From: Nitrospira sp.
Lineage (GTDB): Bacteria; Nitrospirota; Nitrospiria; Nitrospirales; Nitrospiraceae
Assembly: GCA_029865225.1 (NCBI GenBank)
Contig: JAOUHJ010000004.1
Coordinates: forward strand, 1 to 64,000
DNA length: 64,000 nt
Reading direction: 5' to 3'
The notes under the pieces were generated by a model, which saw only the letters and a list, made by a program, of their open reading frames with translations, was not told the origin of the DNA and did no database searches. The position numbers and the translations under genes are program-made. Shown here piece after piece: positions 49,326 through 60,302 of this stretch. Numbering within the stretch: the stretch's first letter is position 1; each line of letters opens with the position of its first letter.

Positions 49326-49848
49326 GACGATAGTGAAAGTCCTGTCTCTCCTCCTATTCATATCTCCATCTGAAAGATTCCAGAACACTACTACTCGTGG
49401 TGGTCTGCTTCTGACACAGCAGACGCCTCAAAAATAGGCAACATGCGGAACGGCCCATGTTACACGGCGACGCTTGCGCATCACTCGACTTGCGGACAAG
49501 GTTATCCCCAGAAGATGGGGACGAATGGCTGAGCTTGATGGCCTCGATCTTGTGCTGCTGTGTTCCTCTGTGATGGTGCGGCACTAGCATTTTGCGAGGA
49601 AGGAGATCTATCCCAAGGTAGTGCAACAGCTGATCTCGAGCGGACAGAAGATGCGCTCACGTAGATGTAAGCGGCCTCAACATCTTGACTGGTTGTCCCA
49701 AACCGCTCTACTAGGAAAACTGATGGCCGTTTGCCGCAGCCTGGGATGTGGGAAAGGACAAAGTATTCTAAAGAAGGGATGTGAGAAGAGACAGGAGACC
49801 TACCAATACCCAAGGCAAGAGATATGAATCAAGGTCCTAAAAAGTGAA

Positions 49849-49879
49849 AGACCCACGGGCACTAGGTGGCCGAGGGTCT
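49849..49879 (-). terminator. Terminator-like hairpin downstream of the nucleotidyltransferase gene
   Basis: AGACCC...GGGTCT arms with T-rich stretch on the minus strand (GGTCTTTCACTTTTT). Confidence 0.45.
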
Positions 49880-49999
49880 CTCTTCTAGATCGGAAATCTT
49901 TTTGTGAATCGCTTTTCTCTCTCAAGACGATTCAGCAAGTAATACAGATACATTAAGTTTTTCCGAACAATTTCTTTTTACCATGTCATCATTGACCAG

Positions 50000-50335
50000 T
50001 CAAGCGTTTCCTGCGGCGCACGACTTCACGTACAGTGTTGTGCTACGCGAAAGTACGGAACTTAAAAACCCGAATGGTTTTCCTGATTCGGCTTTGACCT
50101 CTGCCGTTGTGACAACATGGATGTCGATGCGAATTGGACTTGGGTAGAGCAGTTGCTGTAACTCATGACGAAGAAGCAAGGTGCTGCGTTGGCTGTCGGC
50201 AATCACCAAAATATCCAGATCACTGTCAGAGTTTTGCTGCCCCTTCGCCCAAGATCCAAAGAGAATAACCCTCTCCGGATCACAGGCTTGGACAATCAGG
50301 GGAGTGACCCAACCTAAAAATCCATCAAGCATCAT
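50000..50335 (-). CDS. Minimal nucleotidyltransferase (MNT-like)
   Basis: RVILFGSWAKGQQNSDSDLDILVI (GSx10DxD). Confidence 0.85.
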   Translation of the reverse strand: MMLDGFLGWVTPLIVQACDPERVILFGSWAKGQQNSDSDLDILVIADSQRSTLLLRHELQQLLYPSPIRIDIHVVTTAEVKAESGKPFGFLSSVLSRSTTLYVKSCAAGNA

Positions 50336-53300
50336 GATGTTTTAAATCCCAATACCAGATAGGCATTCTTCAGCTCCTCAATCGGTAATGATCTGAAATC
50401 GGCGACAGTGTCCCGACGAATTTTCAGTTGCCAGCTACCTAGCAGTAATGCTGAGGGCACAAAATCGCTCTTCGCCATGCTCTGATGGCCCCCGTAATTT
50501 GGATCGGGATTCAAGGGATTGTCTGATTCAGGACCTCCAGGAGGGATTAGCTTCACAACATAATTTACGCCTGTAGCTCCCTCTACAACTAACTCAACCT
50601 TCGCTAAGTTGATGTTTCTTTTACCTCGTGCGTAAAAAGGCAGATGCTCCAAGCCAAGGTTGAACGTCAGTACCTGGTCTTGTCCTGTATCTGGATGGAA
50701 AAAGCGGTGCCACTCGCCGCCAAACTCATGATTCAAGACTAGCAGCCGCAAACCGGCCTGTGGCAATATGGCAGCGAGGTTGTCTTTAGCGGCTTTGGTA
50801 AGATTGGTATCTCCACTGGGTCTGGCTGTGTAGCGAATCTGCAGAATCACGTCGGACACTGATGCTACGTCGAACTGATTGTTTTCTCGAAGAAGCTCTA
50901 ATCGCCATTCGCTGACAGCTCCGGCGCCTTCAAACGGAAGAAAACGCTCGTCATTGAAGTTCAACTCAAACATGCCCGAATCGTTTTGTCCATGACTCGT
51001 CGCAATGGCAGTTTGCGGAACCACACTCTTGAAAAACCGGTCGTCACCGGCAGTCAAGGGGTTTCCATAACCAGCAGCAACGTCTTTGCGAACTCGAATG
51101 CCGTGGTTGGTCAAAGATAGTGTGCAGTTGATGCTGGTGTACGGACCCACGATACAAGGGATGCTGACGGAGATTGCTTTAATACGACGGAAGTAGTGAC
51201 CGGGGTAGTCCATATCGAACAGCCATTCAGGTAAGACGATAGTGCAGGCTCCTGCTTCTTTTAACGCAAGCAAACTCAAGGGGAAGAATTGAGCCAGCGA
51301 TACATGTTTTGTGATTTCCAGATCGCGGTTGTTCTGTTCGAGATATGCAGCCTCCATACGCTGGATGTCGTTTGCCAGTCTGTCTCCGGCCAATAGACCT
51401 TTCTTCAGACTATCCCAATAACCAAACTGAACAAAAGTTATGGTCGGTTCACCGCGCTCTAACTGGAAGCATTTTTCCGCCCGCTTGGCCATGTCGTATG
51501 CCAATTGGTAACTCTGAAAATAGATCGCGGAGATTTGTCTGAGTTGCCAGTCATACAGCTGTTGATTCGTGTATTTGCTTCTCATGTATTCATCAGCGGC
51601 CTGTGAATTCTCGATTTGTAACTCTTGATTCTCCAACTCCTTCTCGGCAATGGCGAGTCGAATCTGAGCTGCGGTAATTTGTTTCTCGATTTGGGCGATT
51701 TCGCTAGTTGCCAATTGACCCTGGAAGTCCCAATCGTCCTGTCGTCGTTGATAACTGCCAACGGTAGACGCAAGAGCACTTAGTTTATCGGCAGCACTGG
51801 CGATAGCTCCTAATGTCTTGACGGCTGCTTCTGCTGCTGTTGAAAGTCTTTGTCCATCCACAGGGTCGGCAGTAACTTCGGGCGAACCACCAAATCCAGC
51901 AGCACCAATCGTGAATCGCGGCACAAAAGCCAATCCACCGGCGAGCACATAGCCGATTGCTATTGCAGTTTGTGCGATTGCTGAAACCCCTCCCAGTGAA
52001 AGCGCTGTAACTTCCCATGCGTTCATAAACTCTCGGCTCTCGTAGAACTCCTTTTTTTGTTGGGTTAACTCTTTGCTTTTCTCTAAGGCAGCCCAATTTG
52101 TGTTGGCTTCACTAATCTGTTGTCTTTTGATCTCAAGCACAGCCTTCTGCAAGGTAATTTCTTGTGAGGAGCGCAGAAGTGATAATCCTTCGGCATCAAA
52201 TTTCTCGATCGCTGCCAACAGTTTGTCCCCAAGTGACCGCACATTGCCACAGAACTCCTGCGCTTTTTGCGCCAAGTGACGGAATCGATAGGGAGCTGGA
52301 GCCACAGCCAGATCAGCGATGACACTGCCAAGATCGATACCGGCTGCCGCGGCTTTGACCAACAAAGCTGGATCGATCGGCGGTTCGAACAGGGGGAGTT
52401 GCCGCACGACCCCTTGGATGTTCATGCAGTGCCTAATCTTGAATAGGCGGTCTTCAACCGTGTCCCAGTAGGTCAGGAGCTTATCGTTATTGGGAATTCC
52501 AAAATAAAATACCTTCAGCGTTGGTAGCGGCTCGGTGCCGGGCGATGAGCGTGTCACACGTACAGGTGTCTCCGTGAAGTTTTCCATTAAGATGTCGACC
52601 TGTTTGTTGCCAAACGGATCAAGCCCGCCCCCAGTAGCCAGCTCATTATAGGACTTGTCCGCATGCTCTACATGAGGCACCTTGACTGGCCTACGCCCGA
52701 GTAATTCATAAGCCAGTACATAGAGCGTAGTCGCCTCATTGATTGATTCAATCGTATCGCGCTTGAACAATTGGTCAGCCCAAGCAATCAAATTCTCGAT
52801 GTACTTCATGACCACCGTCTTTTGATACGCGACGGGGCGATAACGCGCAATGAGATGAGGTTTGAACGGGTTGTTCTTCCACGCAATCAGTTCGTCTTTG
52901 TGCTGATCGATGTTTTTTAATAAGTTATCGATGCGTTGCTGGCGGTAAGCGTCACTGTTCTGTTCGAAGAACGGCCTGGTGATCCAGTAACGCTGAGGCA
53001 CATTGGGCGATTCTGTATTGGTGGGGTCAAAGATGTAGTGAAACCAGCGCATAGCTTCGTCGAATCGTTGATTTTCGCTTAACTTGCAAGCAATCATCAG
53101 CGGCGCATGAAAGAAGATCTCCCAGTTGTATAGCGCATAGGCTCCATAACGTTCGAAATCCACCCTGTCATTCTTTGCGGTCTTATCTGGTATGCTCATG
53201 GCGCCAGGGGAATAGCTGTTAAAATCGAAGGAATTCCCCGGGTAGTAGGTATATGGTGCGATCTGAATTTGACGATTGAGCAAACCGTCAAGACCCGACC

Positions 53301-56300
53301 GTTTTAACTCGCGTAGAAACAACGCGGTGTATGGATGATAGAAGGGGAAGAAGTTGTAATTGTAAGTCTGCAGCGTTTGGTTATAGCCAACAATAACCTG
53401 CTGCCACTCGGGCTTAATAAAGAAGGATCGCGAGTTATCCTGGTAAAAGAACGGCACTGGACCCCACGCTGCCGTATCGAAAACGATACTGTGTTGTGAT
53501 GCCACGATTTCAAACGGCGACTTGGCACCCATAAGAAGGGTGCGAGTGTGGCTGTTTTCGAGCACATTGGCATTGCTACTGTTCATGTCGTGTGTGTTGT
53601 TCACCAACTTTGTATTGCGATAATGCATCCCACCTGGCAGCGGCAATCGAGGGCCAATCTCATAGCGTCTCGAGACTGGGCCGCCACCTTCCCCGAGCTC
53701 CTTGATTGCTCGTCCAGCGTCTCCAAAGTTGTCTCGTACATAAGAAAGTGATGTGGTTTCGCTAAGAAACTCGTTGACGGTTCCATTGCTATTGAGGACG
53801 TGGTATTGCCCTCGCAGGGCTTTCATTTTGACGTCTATAACAGTCCCGTCAAAGATAAATGATGAGGAATGCCACGGCCTGGCGGTTTCATCGTGCGGGC
53901 GATGAGCGGTTACATAGGCACGGGTATTGCGATAGGCATCCCAGAACTGAGTACTGTTGAATTCCCGAGATTGTGAGATATACACATCCAACCACAAGAG
54001 GTTCTCACGGCTTTTGTACCGGGGCTTCAGATTGTAAGAATAAAGCGGTCGTTGCCAGGGGTGGATCAGCTTTTGATGAGAGACCGTCTTTGGCGCCCAT
54101 CCATTAGCTCGGTATGCACTCCAACATAGTTGTATCTCTAACTGATTTGGAGGCTCTGGCGAGTCACCCGACGTATCCGAGGGTTTGGCTGCTTTAGCTG
54201 GCGGTAATTTCTTCACTTTCTGTGGTTTTTCAATAAAACTGAGCCAGAAAAGGTACAGCCGCCTGTTATAGACAACAGGAATAACCTGGTCGCTTTGTAT
54301 ATCGAGATCAATCTTCTCCCACGCCGTCCAGTCACCGTAATTCAGATCGAATCGGCGGTAGTAGTAGATGGCTGGCTGAGCTTTGGTGCGACCGACCACG
54401 TGCAGTACGTTGATATCTGGAGGTAGATTGTCGCGAGGGTCCGTGTCGTCCAGTTGATAATAGACGCCAACGATATCCAGGCGCGATACCTCGTGCACTT
54501 TTTGCACATAGCGCAGAAACGCAGCCGTCGCGTTTTCGTCCGTGATGTCCGCCTGGAGGATTTCACCTTCAAGCTCCTTGAAGAATGGCGACTTGTCGTC
54601 ACGCAGTTGCGGTTCTATCCAGTTTTCAGGATAAAGGAACACCTTGCGGTTGGCCTCCCAAATCCGGTAGTTCTTCATCCATTTCCATTGATTCCAACTG
54701 TTTTCAGACACGCCATCCTGCTGCTCGGCACGCGATACTTCAATGCGAGGTTGTTCCAAGCCGAGCAAACACCGTTGCACAAACATCTGCGTTGAACTTA
54801 TTGCCTGTTTGATACGTGACGTGAGCTGGCAGGCAGACATTTCGACATCGATAAGATAGTATTTGAGTAAATCGTTGCTGTCTCGCCAGTAGTTCGGGTT
54901 GGGATAGCGCTTCGCCCCCTGCACTATCTCAGGGGGCATCGTCACCACAGAGTTTGCGACCAGATATCCGATCAATGCGTCTCGCTTTTTCTCGCGTAGT
55001 GAGTCTTCCACCGGCGTGACTTTTTCAAGCCATACGGCATGGTCATATTTTGACTTTGCAGCCTGCCGGACTTCTTGTGACGCGTCTCGTTGAGCATTTG
55101 CCGCGTTATTGTCACGATTGGCCCAGGTGCCCAATTTTGCAACCGTGACCCCTATGCGTTTGGACAACCGGCGACACTTGTCCACCCGAAGATAGTTTTG
55201 AATATTGGCAAAATCTGATGCTGCCCCGCTATGTTGCAGCGAAAGGACGACAACAAGATCGTCGACTTCTGAGGCTTCCCATTGGGTAAGCTTTGCGATC
55301 GCCGTTTTTATTTCAGGCAATGGCGTTGCCGCCACACCTGCCAAGTCGAACACATGTCGGAGCGAGATGCTTTCAGGTTCTGGGTAGAGATCTTTGAAAT
55401 GAACCCATTTGACAAGGTTGAGCCAGGCAGGAAACAGCGACGCAGCAGGCGCACTCCCTATAGGCAACGTATTCAGTTGGAGCATCTTAAACTTCGCCGC
55501 GTTACCAAGCAGCCAGTTAAGGTTCGTTGCGTCGAGTTTAAGCCGCTGTACCAAGAATGCGGATTTGTGCAGCGTTCGAAACACCGTGTATGCATCAGGG
55601 AAATTGGTGGGTGTCACGGGCGTGGCGAACTTCCCAGCGTTATCCAGTTTCACCAGTTCCGGGTCCTGCAGCACTTGGGATAAATTTTTGGCGCCAATGG
55701 TCGTATGTACCAACAAGAGGTGCGCTTGTTCCGCCGTCACATTGAATGTTGTTGCGGCTTGGCTCGCAATCACGCCTGCAGAGTTAGTCCCCTCATCGGC
55801 TCGCAGGGCCTGACGCAGTCCCTCGATAGTCTGGGTGATTGCATCATCGCGTAGTCCGAGCGGTGAACTGGGATTCATGGTGAGCAAGTAGTGAAGTTCA
55901 TCGGTGGTGAATGTGAACGATGACATCCAGGTGATGTCATCGAGAAACTCCAGCGTCGCCGTGGGTGTGGCGAAGATGTTGGCGGTACCCGACAGAGTCT
56001 CCAGAATGAGCAGGTCTTTGATGCGTAGTCTCAGGCCTTGAGCGAGCATTGCATAGCGCCCAATCCGAGAAAGATTGGAAACAGTCAGGTTATCGTTCGA
56101 TAACTTCGGCTGCAGTAACGTGAACTCTGCTTCGTTCAGTTTAAATGCCGCAAGGACTGTACTCTTATGGGCTGACAACGACACTCCCGCTGCAATTGGC
56201 AGAGTGAAAGCAGCATCGATCGGGTTGGTGATAGCTTGATTCAAAAAAAGTTTTTCGTAATGAGAAGGGAGCGACTGTTGTGGCCGGTCAGGTTTGACGC

Positions 56301-59300
56301 GGCCTTCGGTATTGATATCCGCGAAGAGTGCGAGTGTCGGCTCGGTCGCAAGCCCAAGCCGTTTCTGCAACTGCGCGAACTGCTTTAGTCGCTCCAGGCA
56401 GCTCCCATCCAGGGTGCCATTGCCGATCGCGCTGGCTCGAACCAGCAGATCGAGTTCCCACATCTCCCACCCGACGTGACGACGCAAGCGCAAGAAGCGA
56501 TGCATCTTATCGAGTCGATTGACGTTCACATTGACGAGTTTCTGCCGTTCCGTGTCACACGTGGCGTTTGGTCGTTCGATCACGACATTGTTCGCATCGC
56601 CGGGTGGATTGATCCACCGCACAGAGAGGAGATCGAGCAGCTCGTGATAGGTCAGAAAGCTGCGGCGCAAGAAATCAGCGACACTCAGTTCTGTTGGGAT
56701 CGCTGCGCCTGTGATACCCCAATAAATCTTCTGCTTCTCTGCAGTATTGTCTGCCGTTGCGATGATAATCGAAGTCTCGTGAGATGAGATGCCCCAATAT
56801 TCACCGGCAATACTTGTATCGGTAGGCGTGCGGGGAGTGCCCGCTCTTCTGACTTGACAAGCATCCATTAGATCCCATCGGTCGACCCCAAGATGGCGAA
56901 GAAACAGTCGCGCCTGTTGTTGCCACAAATCAAACGCAATATTGAGTGGAAAGTCGGCTGAGCGGAGCTTGTCGTACGCTTCACTGCGGACATGTTCTGG
57001 ACTTGCTCTTAACTCGGCTGCGGTTCGTGTCGTTTGAAAGTTAAAGTTGGGTGTCGGATTGGGAGCTGCAATGGCGTTCTCAAGGACTTCGCAGACCAGA
57101 TCGATATAAGGCATCGGCGTTTCAGTATTCGGGCAATTCAGCTTGATATTTCCAATGTCCGGTCGACGTTCGAACAGGAGGTCCTTCACCGTTTTGTTGG
57201 CCACTTCGGAGCGATGTTGGTCAAGAAAACGCAAGACATCGGCAAGATATGCTGCGGGGCCGTATACCGACTGGCAGTGCGCACATGCGCAGTAGTCCAG
57301 CGAACCGAACAGGATTTCTAAGTTCGGAATACTCCGCAACTCCGGTGGCAGTTCCGCATCGGTGTACGTGTGGTTAATGATGGCCTTCGGGTCTGCTCGA
57401 TGCAGGTCAAAGCGATAGTCGGCGATCCGTTGCAAAACCTGACCATAGTGATGCTCTGCGAGCCCATACACAGTCCCCGCCGTACGAGAATCGACCTGCT
57501 CGTCCTTGGTGAGTGTCGCGAGGAATTTATCCTTGCCCATGGCAACGATCTGGGCGGAATTGTGGATCTTCTGGTCCAGTAGAACCTTCCCTGCCGAGGC
57601 AATCGGCGCGAGGCGATGCACGCGCTGCAGTACGCGCGCCTGAGTCAAGGTCTCTTCATCAAGAGTAATGTTGTGACGTTTGACATAGGTGTCCAGGTTC
57701 CCGGTACGCAGATCGAAGTCAGGATTCTGGTCAAGTAAAGTTTGCACCGCGTCGGCCTTGGGTAAGGGGTTATTGGGGCCACGAGCGACAGTTGCAACCA
57801 GGGCAGTAGCCGGAAACATGAGTTCGCTTTGACTGAGCAGAGTCCCGGCGTAGGTTTTGACCTTTTCGTCGGGAGTATTGCCATCAGTATTGGGAGGTAC
57901 TTGTCTGCCGTTGTCATTGATGAGTCCCACCCAGTCAGTGTGGGTGAGCTTGGCTAAATCCCGCGTAGTGTTGATAGCTCGGACAGTCGGATCTGCCATC
58001 TTCTGCTTGAGAGCGACCAGCATCGGCGAAAAGTTCTTCGTCACATGACCGACCTCAACCGTGGTCTTAAGATCTTTGATCGCGTCGGCTCCGCCGAAGT
58101 CACCGGGACGCGAACTCACATCAGACCAAAACTCCGGCCCAAAGCTCTTGTGCGCCAAAAAGGCTTGGGCAACAGCCGGAAAATGTGCACTGGTCACCGC
58201 TGATGACTCGAGTAAGCCCTTCAAGCTCCCATTGCCTACGAGAATCGGTTTTTCCAGCGCATATGTCTGCTTGAGTTGAGCGAGAGCGGCCAGGACGGTA
58301 ATTTTCTTCAATCCAACCGCGATCGGCATGAGGTTTAAGGTAACCGCGTTGTCGAACGCCATTGTCCTGAGATCGTCGTCCATGAAAACGAGGCCGTTAG
58401 CCGCCAAGTCCACCAAATTTTCAATAAGCGTCCAATCTTCTGTGCTATCGATTAACTCACCCGGCAATGTTGAAGGCAGGTTTTGTCCAATATAGGCGTA
58501 GCAGGCTTCAGGCCCGATTTGTGGGTGATTCAATCGTGTTGCAACACGATGCGCCAAGACTAGCCGCATCACATCCTCATCGATCAGGCCAGCCGCTTGC
58601 GCCGCTCTGGTAATCTGTCGATCTGCGGCAGTTTCCACCAAGTCAGCGACCTTTACAGTGCCAATCACTTTAGAAACAGCGGTCGTGCGTTCCTGCCATT
58701 CCGAAGTTCCACGATAGGGTTGATCGCCCTTGGTGAAATTGGTCCAGGCTACTTGTGTAGGATTGAAGAGCAGTTTGCTGCCAATTTCGACATTGGCAGA
58801 ATCCACTGCCTTGATCTGTAGATTGTAGGGCTGCTTGACTTGCTTAGTTGTGGTATCGCGAGGGGGATCATAGGGAATGTCGTAGAAGCCGTTCGTGCCG
58901 GTCTTGCGCTCCGCAAGCTTCGCCCCTTGGCCGCTGACCAGCTTCTCCCAAACCTGAACCGTGACACCTGGCATGCCCTGCCACAGCTCGTTCCGTACCG
59001 AACCGCGCACGCGATAGGGAAACTGCTCCGCTTGGGCTATAGGATTGGCACGTTGGATCTCCTGATTCAGGCTTTTCAGAGTATCACCGGCCGCATGCCC
59101 AGTGACCGCTAATCCCCGGGCTTTTTGATAGCTCACCACGGCCTCGCGAGTCGATTTGCCGAACACCTTGCTCTTGAACTCAGCCTCATTAATCTTGTAA
59201 CCGAGGAATGCGAGCGTGCTTTGCACATTCGCCACATGATCGCTTTTTGCATTGAGCCGGACGTTCCTCTTTAGCGGCGTGAGCTCAGCAGCAGTCTTGG

Positions 59301-60030
59301 CTTTTAATAGTCGCACCGGTTCGGGAATGCTGACCGCAATCGACGTCAGGCGGTCATACGTGGCGGTATCCACTTGGCCGGTCGCAGGCAAACCATACTT
59401 CGTTTGCACAGCCTTGATGGCGGCCTGTGTGCTCGGTCCGATCTTCCTGCCTTTGAGTTCTTCTGCATCGACTCGAATGTCCTTCAGCTTTGCGATGTTC
59501 AGGGCACGTAGAAGCGTACGGTGAACATGGGCCACTTCCGTCTTAGCGCCTAACTGTTTCTTGAGTGCTTCCTCGCGAAGTCTATTGACGAGGACTTCTG
59601 TGATTTGTCCATTCTGCGGCACCCCCAGACTCGCTTGAACCGCCTTGATGGCTCGCTCGGTACTTGCCCCAAACTTGCGGCTTTTCATTTCCTGAGGATC
59701 CACCTGTTGTCCCACCTGCTGAAGCAAACTCTGCAAACGCTGGGTGCGCGTTTTACTCTGAATCACGAAGCTATGCGCCAACTCAGCATTCAGCTTTGCG
59801 ACTGTATCTTGAGTGAGCTTTCCATTGGCGGGTAGCCCAGCTCTCGATTGGAACGCTTTGACCGCATCGACGGTGGAGGCGCCCATCTCCTTCCGCGCCA
59901 GATCGCTGGCCTTGACATCGAGCCTCAACTTCATCAGCACATTTTGGAGTTCCCCAACCGGTTTGCCTGTGGTGGGGAATGTTGCCGGATCGCGAAGTTT
60001 CAAGGTTGCCGGGAAGATCATCTTGTTCAT
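50332..60030 (-). CDS. Giant Tc-toxin A-like protein with N-terminal tandem peptidoglycan-binding repeats
   Basis: Four PG_binding_1-like repeats (e.g. KFGASTERAIKAVQASLGVPQNGQITEVLVNRL); TcA-like body and C-terminus (DYPGHYFRRIKAISVSIPCIVGPYTSINCTLSL). Start MNKMIFPATL at 60030 with AGGAGG upstream. Confidence 0.8.
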   Translation of the reverse strand: MNKMIFPATLKLRDPATFPTTGKPVGELQNVLMKLRLDVKASDLARKEMGASTVDAVKAFQSRAGLPANGKLTQDTVAKLNAELAHSFVIQSKTRTQRLQSLLQQVGQQVDPQEMKSRKFGASTERAIKAVQASLGVPQNGQITEVLVNRLREEALKKQLGAKTEVAHVHRTLLRALNIAKLKDIRVDAEELKGRKIGPSTQAAIKAVQTKYGLPATGQVDTATYDRLTSIAVSIPEPVRLLKAKTAAELTPLKRNVRLNAKSDHVANVQSTLAFLGYKINEAEFKSKVFGKSTREAVVSYQKARGLAVTGHAAGDTLKSLNQEIQRANPIAQAEQFPYRVRGSVRNELWQGMPGVTVQVWEKLVSGQGAKLAERKTGTNGFYDIPYDPPRDTTTKQVKQPYNLQIKAVDSANVEIGSKLLFNPTQVAWTNFTKGDQPYRGTSEWQERTTAVSKVIGTVKVADLVETAADRQITRAAQAAGLIDEDVMRLVLAHRVATRLNHPQIGPEACYAYIGQNLPSTLPGELIDSTEDWTLIENLVDLAANGLVFMDDDLRTMAFDNAVTLNLMPIAVGLKKITVLAALAQLKQTYALEKPILVGNGSLKGLLESSAVTSAHFPAVAQAFLAHKSFGPEFWSDVSSRPGDFGGADAIKDLKTTVEVGHVTKNFSPMLVALKQKMADPTVRAINTTRDLAKLTHTDWVGLINDNGRQVPPNTDGNTPDEKVKTYAGTLLSQSELMFPATALVATVARGPNNPLPKADAVQTLLDQNPDFDLRTGNLDTYVKRHNITLDEETLTQARVLQRVHRLAPIASAGKVLLDQKIHNSAQIVAMGKDKFLATLTKDEQVDSRTAGTVYGLAEHHYGQVLQRIADYRFDLHRADPKAIINHTYTDAELPPELRSIPNLEILFGSLDYCACAHCQSVYGPAAYLADVLRFLDQHRSEVANKTVKDLLFERRPDIGNIKLNCPNTETPMPYIDLVCEVLENAIAAPNPTPNFNFQTTRTAAELRASPEHVRSEAYDKLRSADFPLNIAFDLWQQQARLFLRHLGVDRWDLMDACQVRRAGTPRTPTDTSIAGEYWGISSHETSIIIATADNTAEKQKIYWGITGAAIPTELSVADFLRRSFLTYHELLDLLSVRWINPPGDANNVVIERPNATCDTERQKLVNVNVNRLDKMHRFLRLRRHVGWEMWELDLLVRASAIGNGTLDGSCLERLKQFAQLQKRLGLATEPTLALFADINTEGRVKPDRPQQSLPSHYEKLFLNQAITNPIDAAFTLPIAAGVSLSAHKSTVLAAFKLNEAEFTLLQPKLSNDNLTVSNLSRIGRYAMLAQGLRLRIKDLLILETLSGTANIFATPTATLEFLDDITWMSSFTFTTDELHYLLTMNPSSPLGLRDDAITQTIEGLRQALRADEGTNSAGVIASQAATTFNVTAEQAHLLLVHTTIGAKNLSQVLQDPELVKLDNAGKFATPVTPTNFPDAYTVFRTLHKSAFLVQRLKLDATNLNWLLGNAAKFKMLQLNTLPIGSAPAASLFPAWLNLVKWVHFKDLYPEPESISLRHVFDLAGVAATPLPEIKTAIAKLTQWEASEVDDLVVVLSLQHSGAASDFANIQNYLRVDKCRRLSKRIGVTVAKLGTWANRDNNAANAQRDASQEVRQAAKSKYDHAVWLEKVTPVEDSLREKKRDALIGYLVANSVVTMPPEIVQGAKRYPNPNYWRDSNDLLKYYLIDVEMSACQLTSRIKQAISSTQMFVQRCLLGLEQPRIEVSRAEQQDGVSENSWNQWKWMKNYRIWEANRKVFLYPENWIEPQLRDDKSPFFKELEGEILQADITDENATAAFLRYVQKVHEVSRLDIVGVYYQLDDTDPRDNLPPDINVLHVVGRTKAQPAIYYYRRFDLNYGDWTAWEKIDLDIQSDQVIPVVYNRRLYLFWLSFIEKPQKVKKLPPAKAAKPSDTSGDSPEPPNQLEIQLCWSAYRANGWAPKTVSHQKLIHPWQRPLYSYNLKPRYKSRENLLWLDVYISQSREFNSTQFWDAYRNTRAYVTAHRPHDETARPWHSSSFIFDGTVIDVKMKALRGQYHVLNSNGTVNEFLSETTSLSYVRDNFGDAGRAIKELGEGGGPVSRRYEIGPRLPLPGGMHYRNTKLVNNTHDMNSSNANVLENSHTRTLLMGAKSPFEIVASQHSIVFDTAAWGPVPFFYQDNSRSFFIKPEWQQVIVGYNQTLQTYNYNFFPFYHPYTALFLRELKRSGLDGLLNRQIQIAPYTYYPGNSFDFNSYSPGAMSIPDKTAKNDRVDFERYGAYALYNWEIFFHAPLMIACKLSENQRFDEAMRWFHYIFDPTNTESPNVPQRYWITRPFFEQNSDAYRQQRIDNLLKNIDQHKDELIAWKNNPFKPHLIARYRPVAYQKTVVMKYIENLIAWADQLFKRDTIESINEATTLYVLAYELLGRRPVKVPHVEHADKSYNELATGGGLDPFGNKQVDILMENFTETPVRVTRSSPGTEPLPTLKVFYFGIPNNDKLLTYWDTVEDRLFKIRHCMNIQGVVRQLPLFEPPIDPALLVKAAAAGIDLGSVIADLAVAPAPYRFRHLAQKAQEFCGNVRSLGDKLLAAIEKFDAEGLSLLRSSQEITLQKAVLEIKRQQISEANTNWAALEKSKELTQQKKEFYESREFMNAWEVTALSLGGVSAIAQTAIAIGYVLAGGLAFVPRFTIGAAGFGGSPEVTADPVDGQRLSTAAEAAVKTLGAIASAADKLSALASTVGSYQRRQDDWDFQGQLATSEIAQIEKQITAAQIRLAIAEKELENQELQIENSQAADEYMRSKYTNQQLYDWQLRQISAIYFQSYQLAYDMAKRAEKCFQLERGEPTITFVQFGYWDSLKKGLLAGDRLANDIQRMEAAYLEQNNRDLEITKHVSLAQFFPLSLLALKEAGACTIVLPEWLFDMDYPGHYFRRIKAISVSIPCIVGPYTSINCTLSLTNHGIRVRKDVAAGYGNPLTAGDDRFFKSVVPQTAIATSHGQNDSGMFELNFNDERFLPFEGAGAVSEWRLELLRENNQFDVASVSDVILQIRYTARPSGDTNLTKAAKDNLAAILPQAGLRLLVLNHEFGGEWHRFFHPDTGQDQVLTFNLGLEHLPFYARGKRNINLAKVELVVEGATGVNYVVKLIPPGGPESDNPLNPDPNYGGHQSMAKSDFVPSALLLGSWQLKIRRDTVADFRSLPIEELKNAYLVLGFKTS

Positions 60031-60302
60031 GAGCGGAACCTCCTTCGATTTTGGTCTGTACACGACATCGATTGAATATGTTCCTGATGGGTTTCAAGCC
60101 TTTGTACACTTGAAAAGCCTTAATGGCTTTCTCGGTCTTTTTGTCCAAACGTCTATCCATCCATCGTCCGTTTCAAAAACTTGCCATCAACTTTCATGGG
60201 TGTCCTCGCTCAAAATCACTGTCGCTTACCAAGGCCAAGCGAACGGCATGGTGGCCACATCACCACGTCAAAACCAGATGGGGCGATCCCTCCATGGTTC
60301 AC

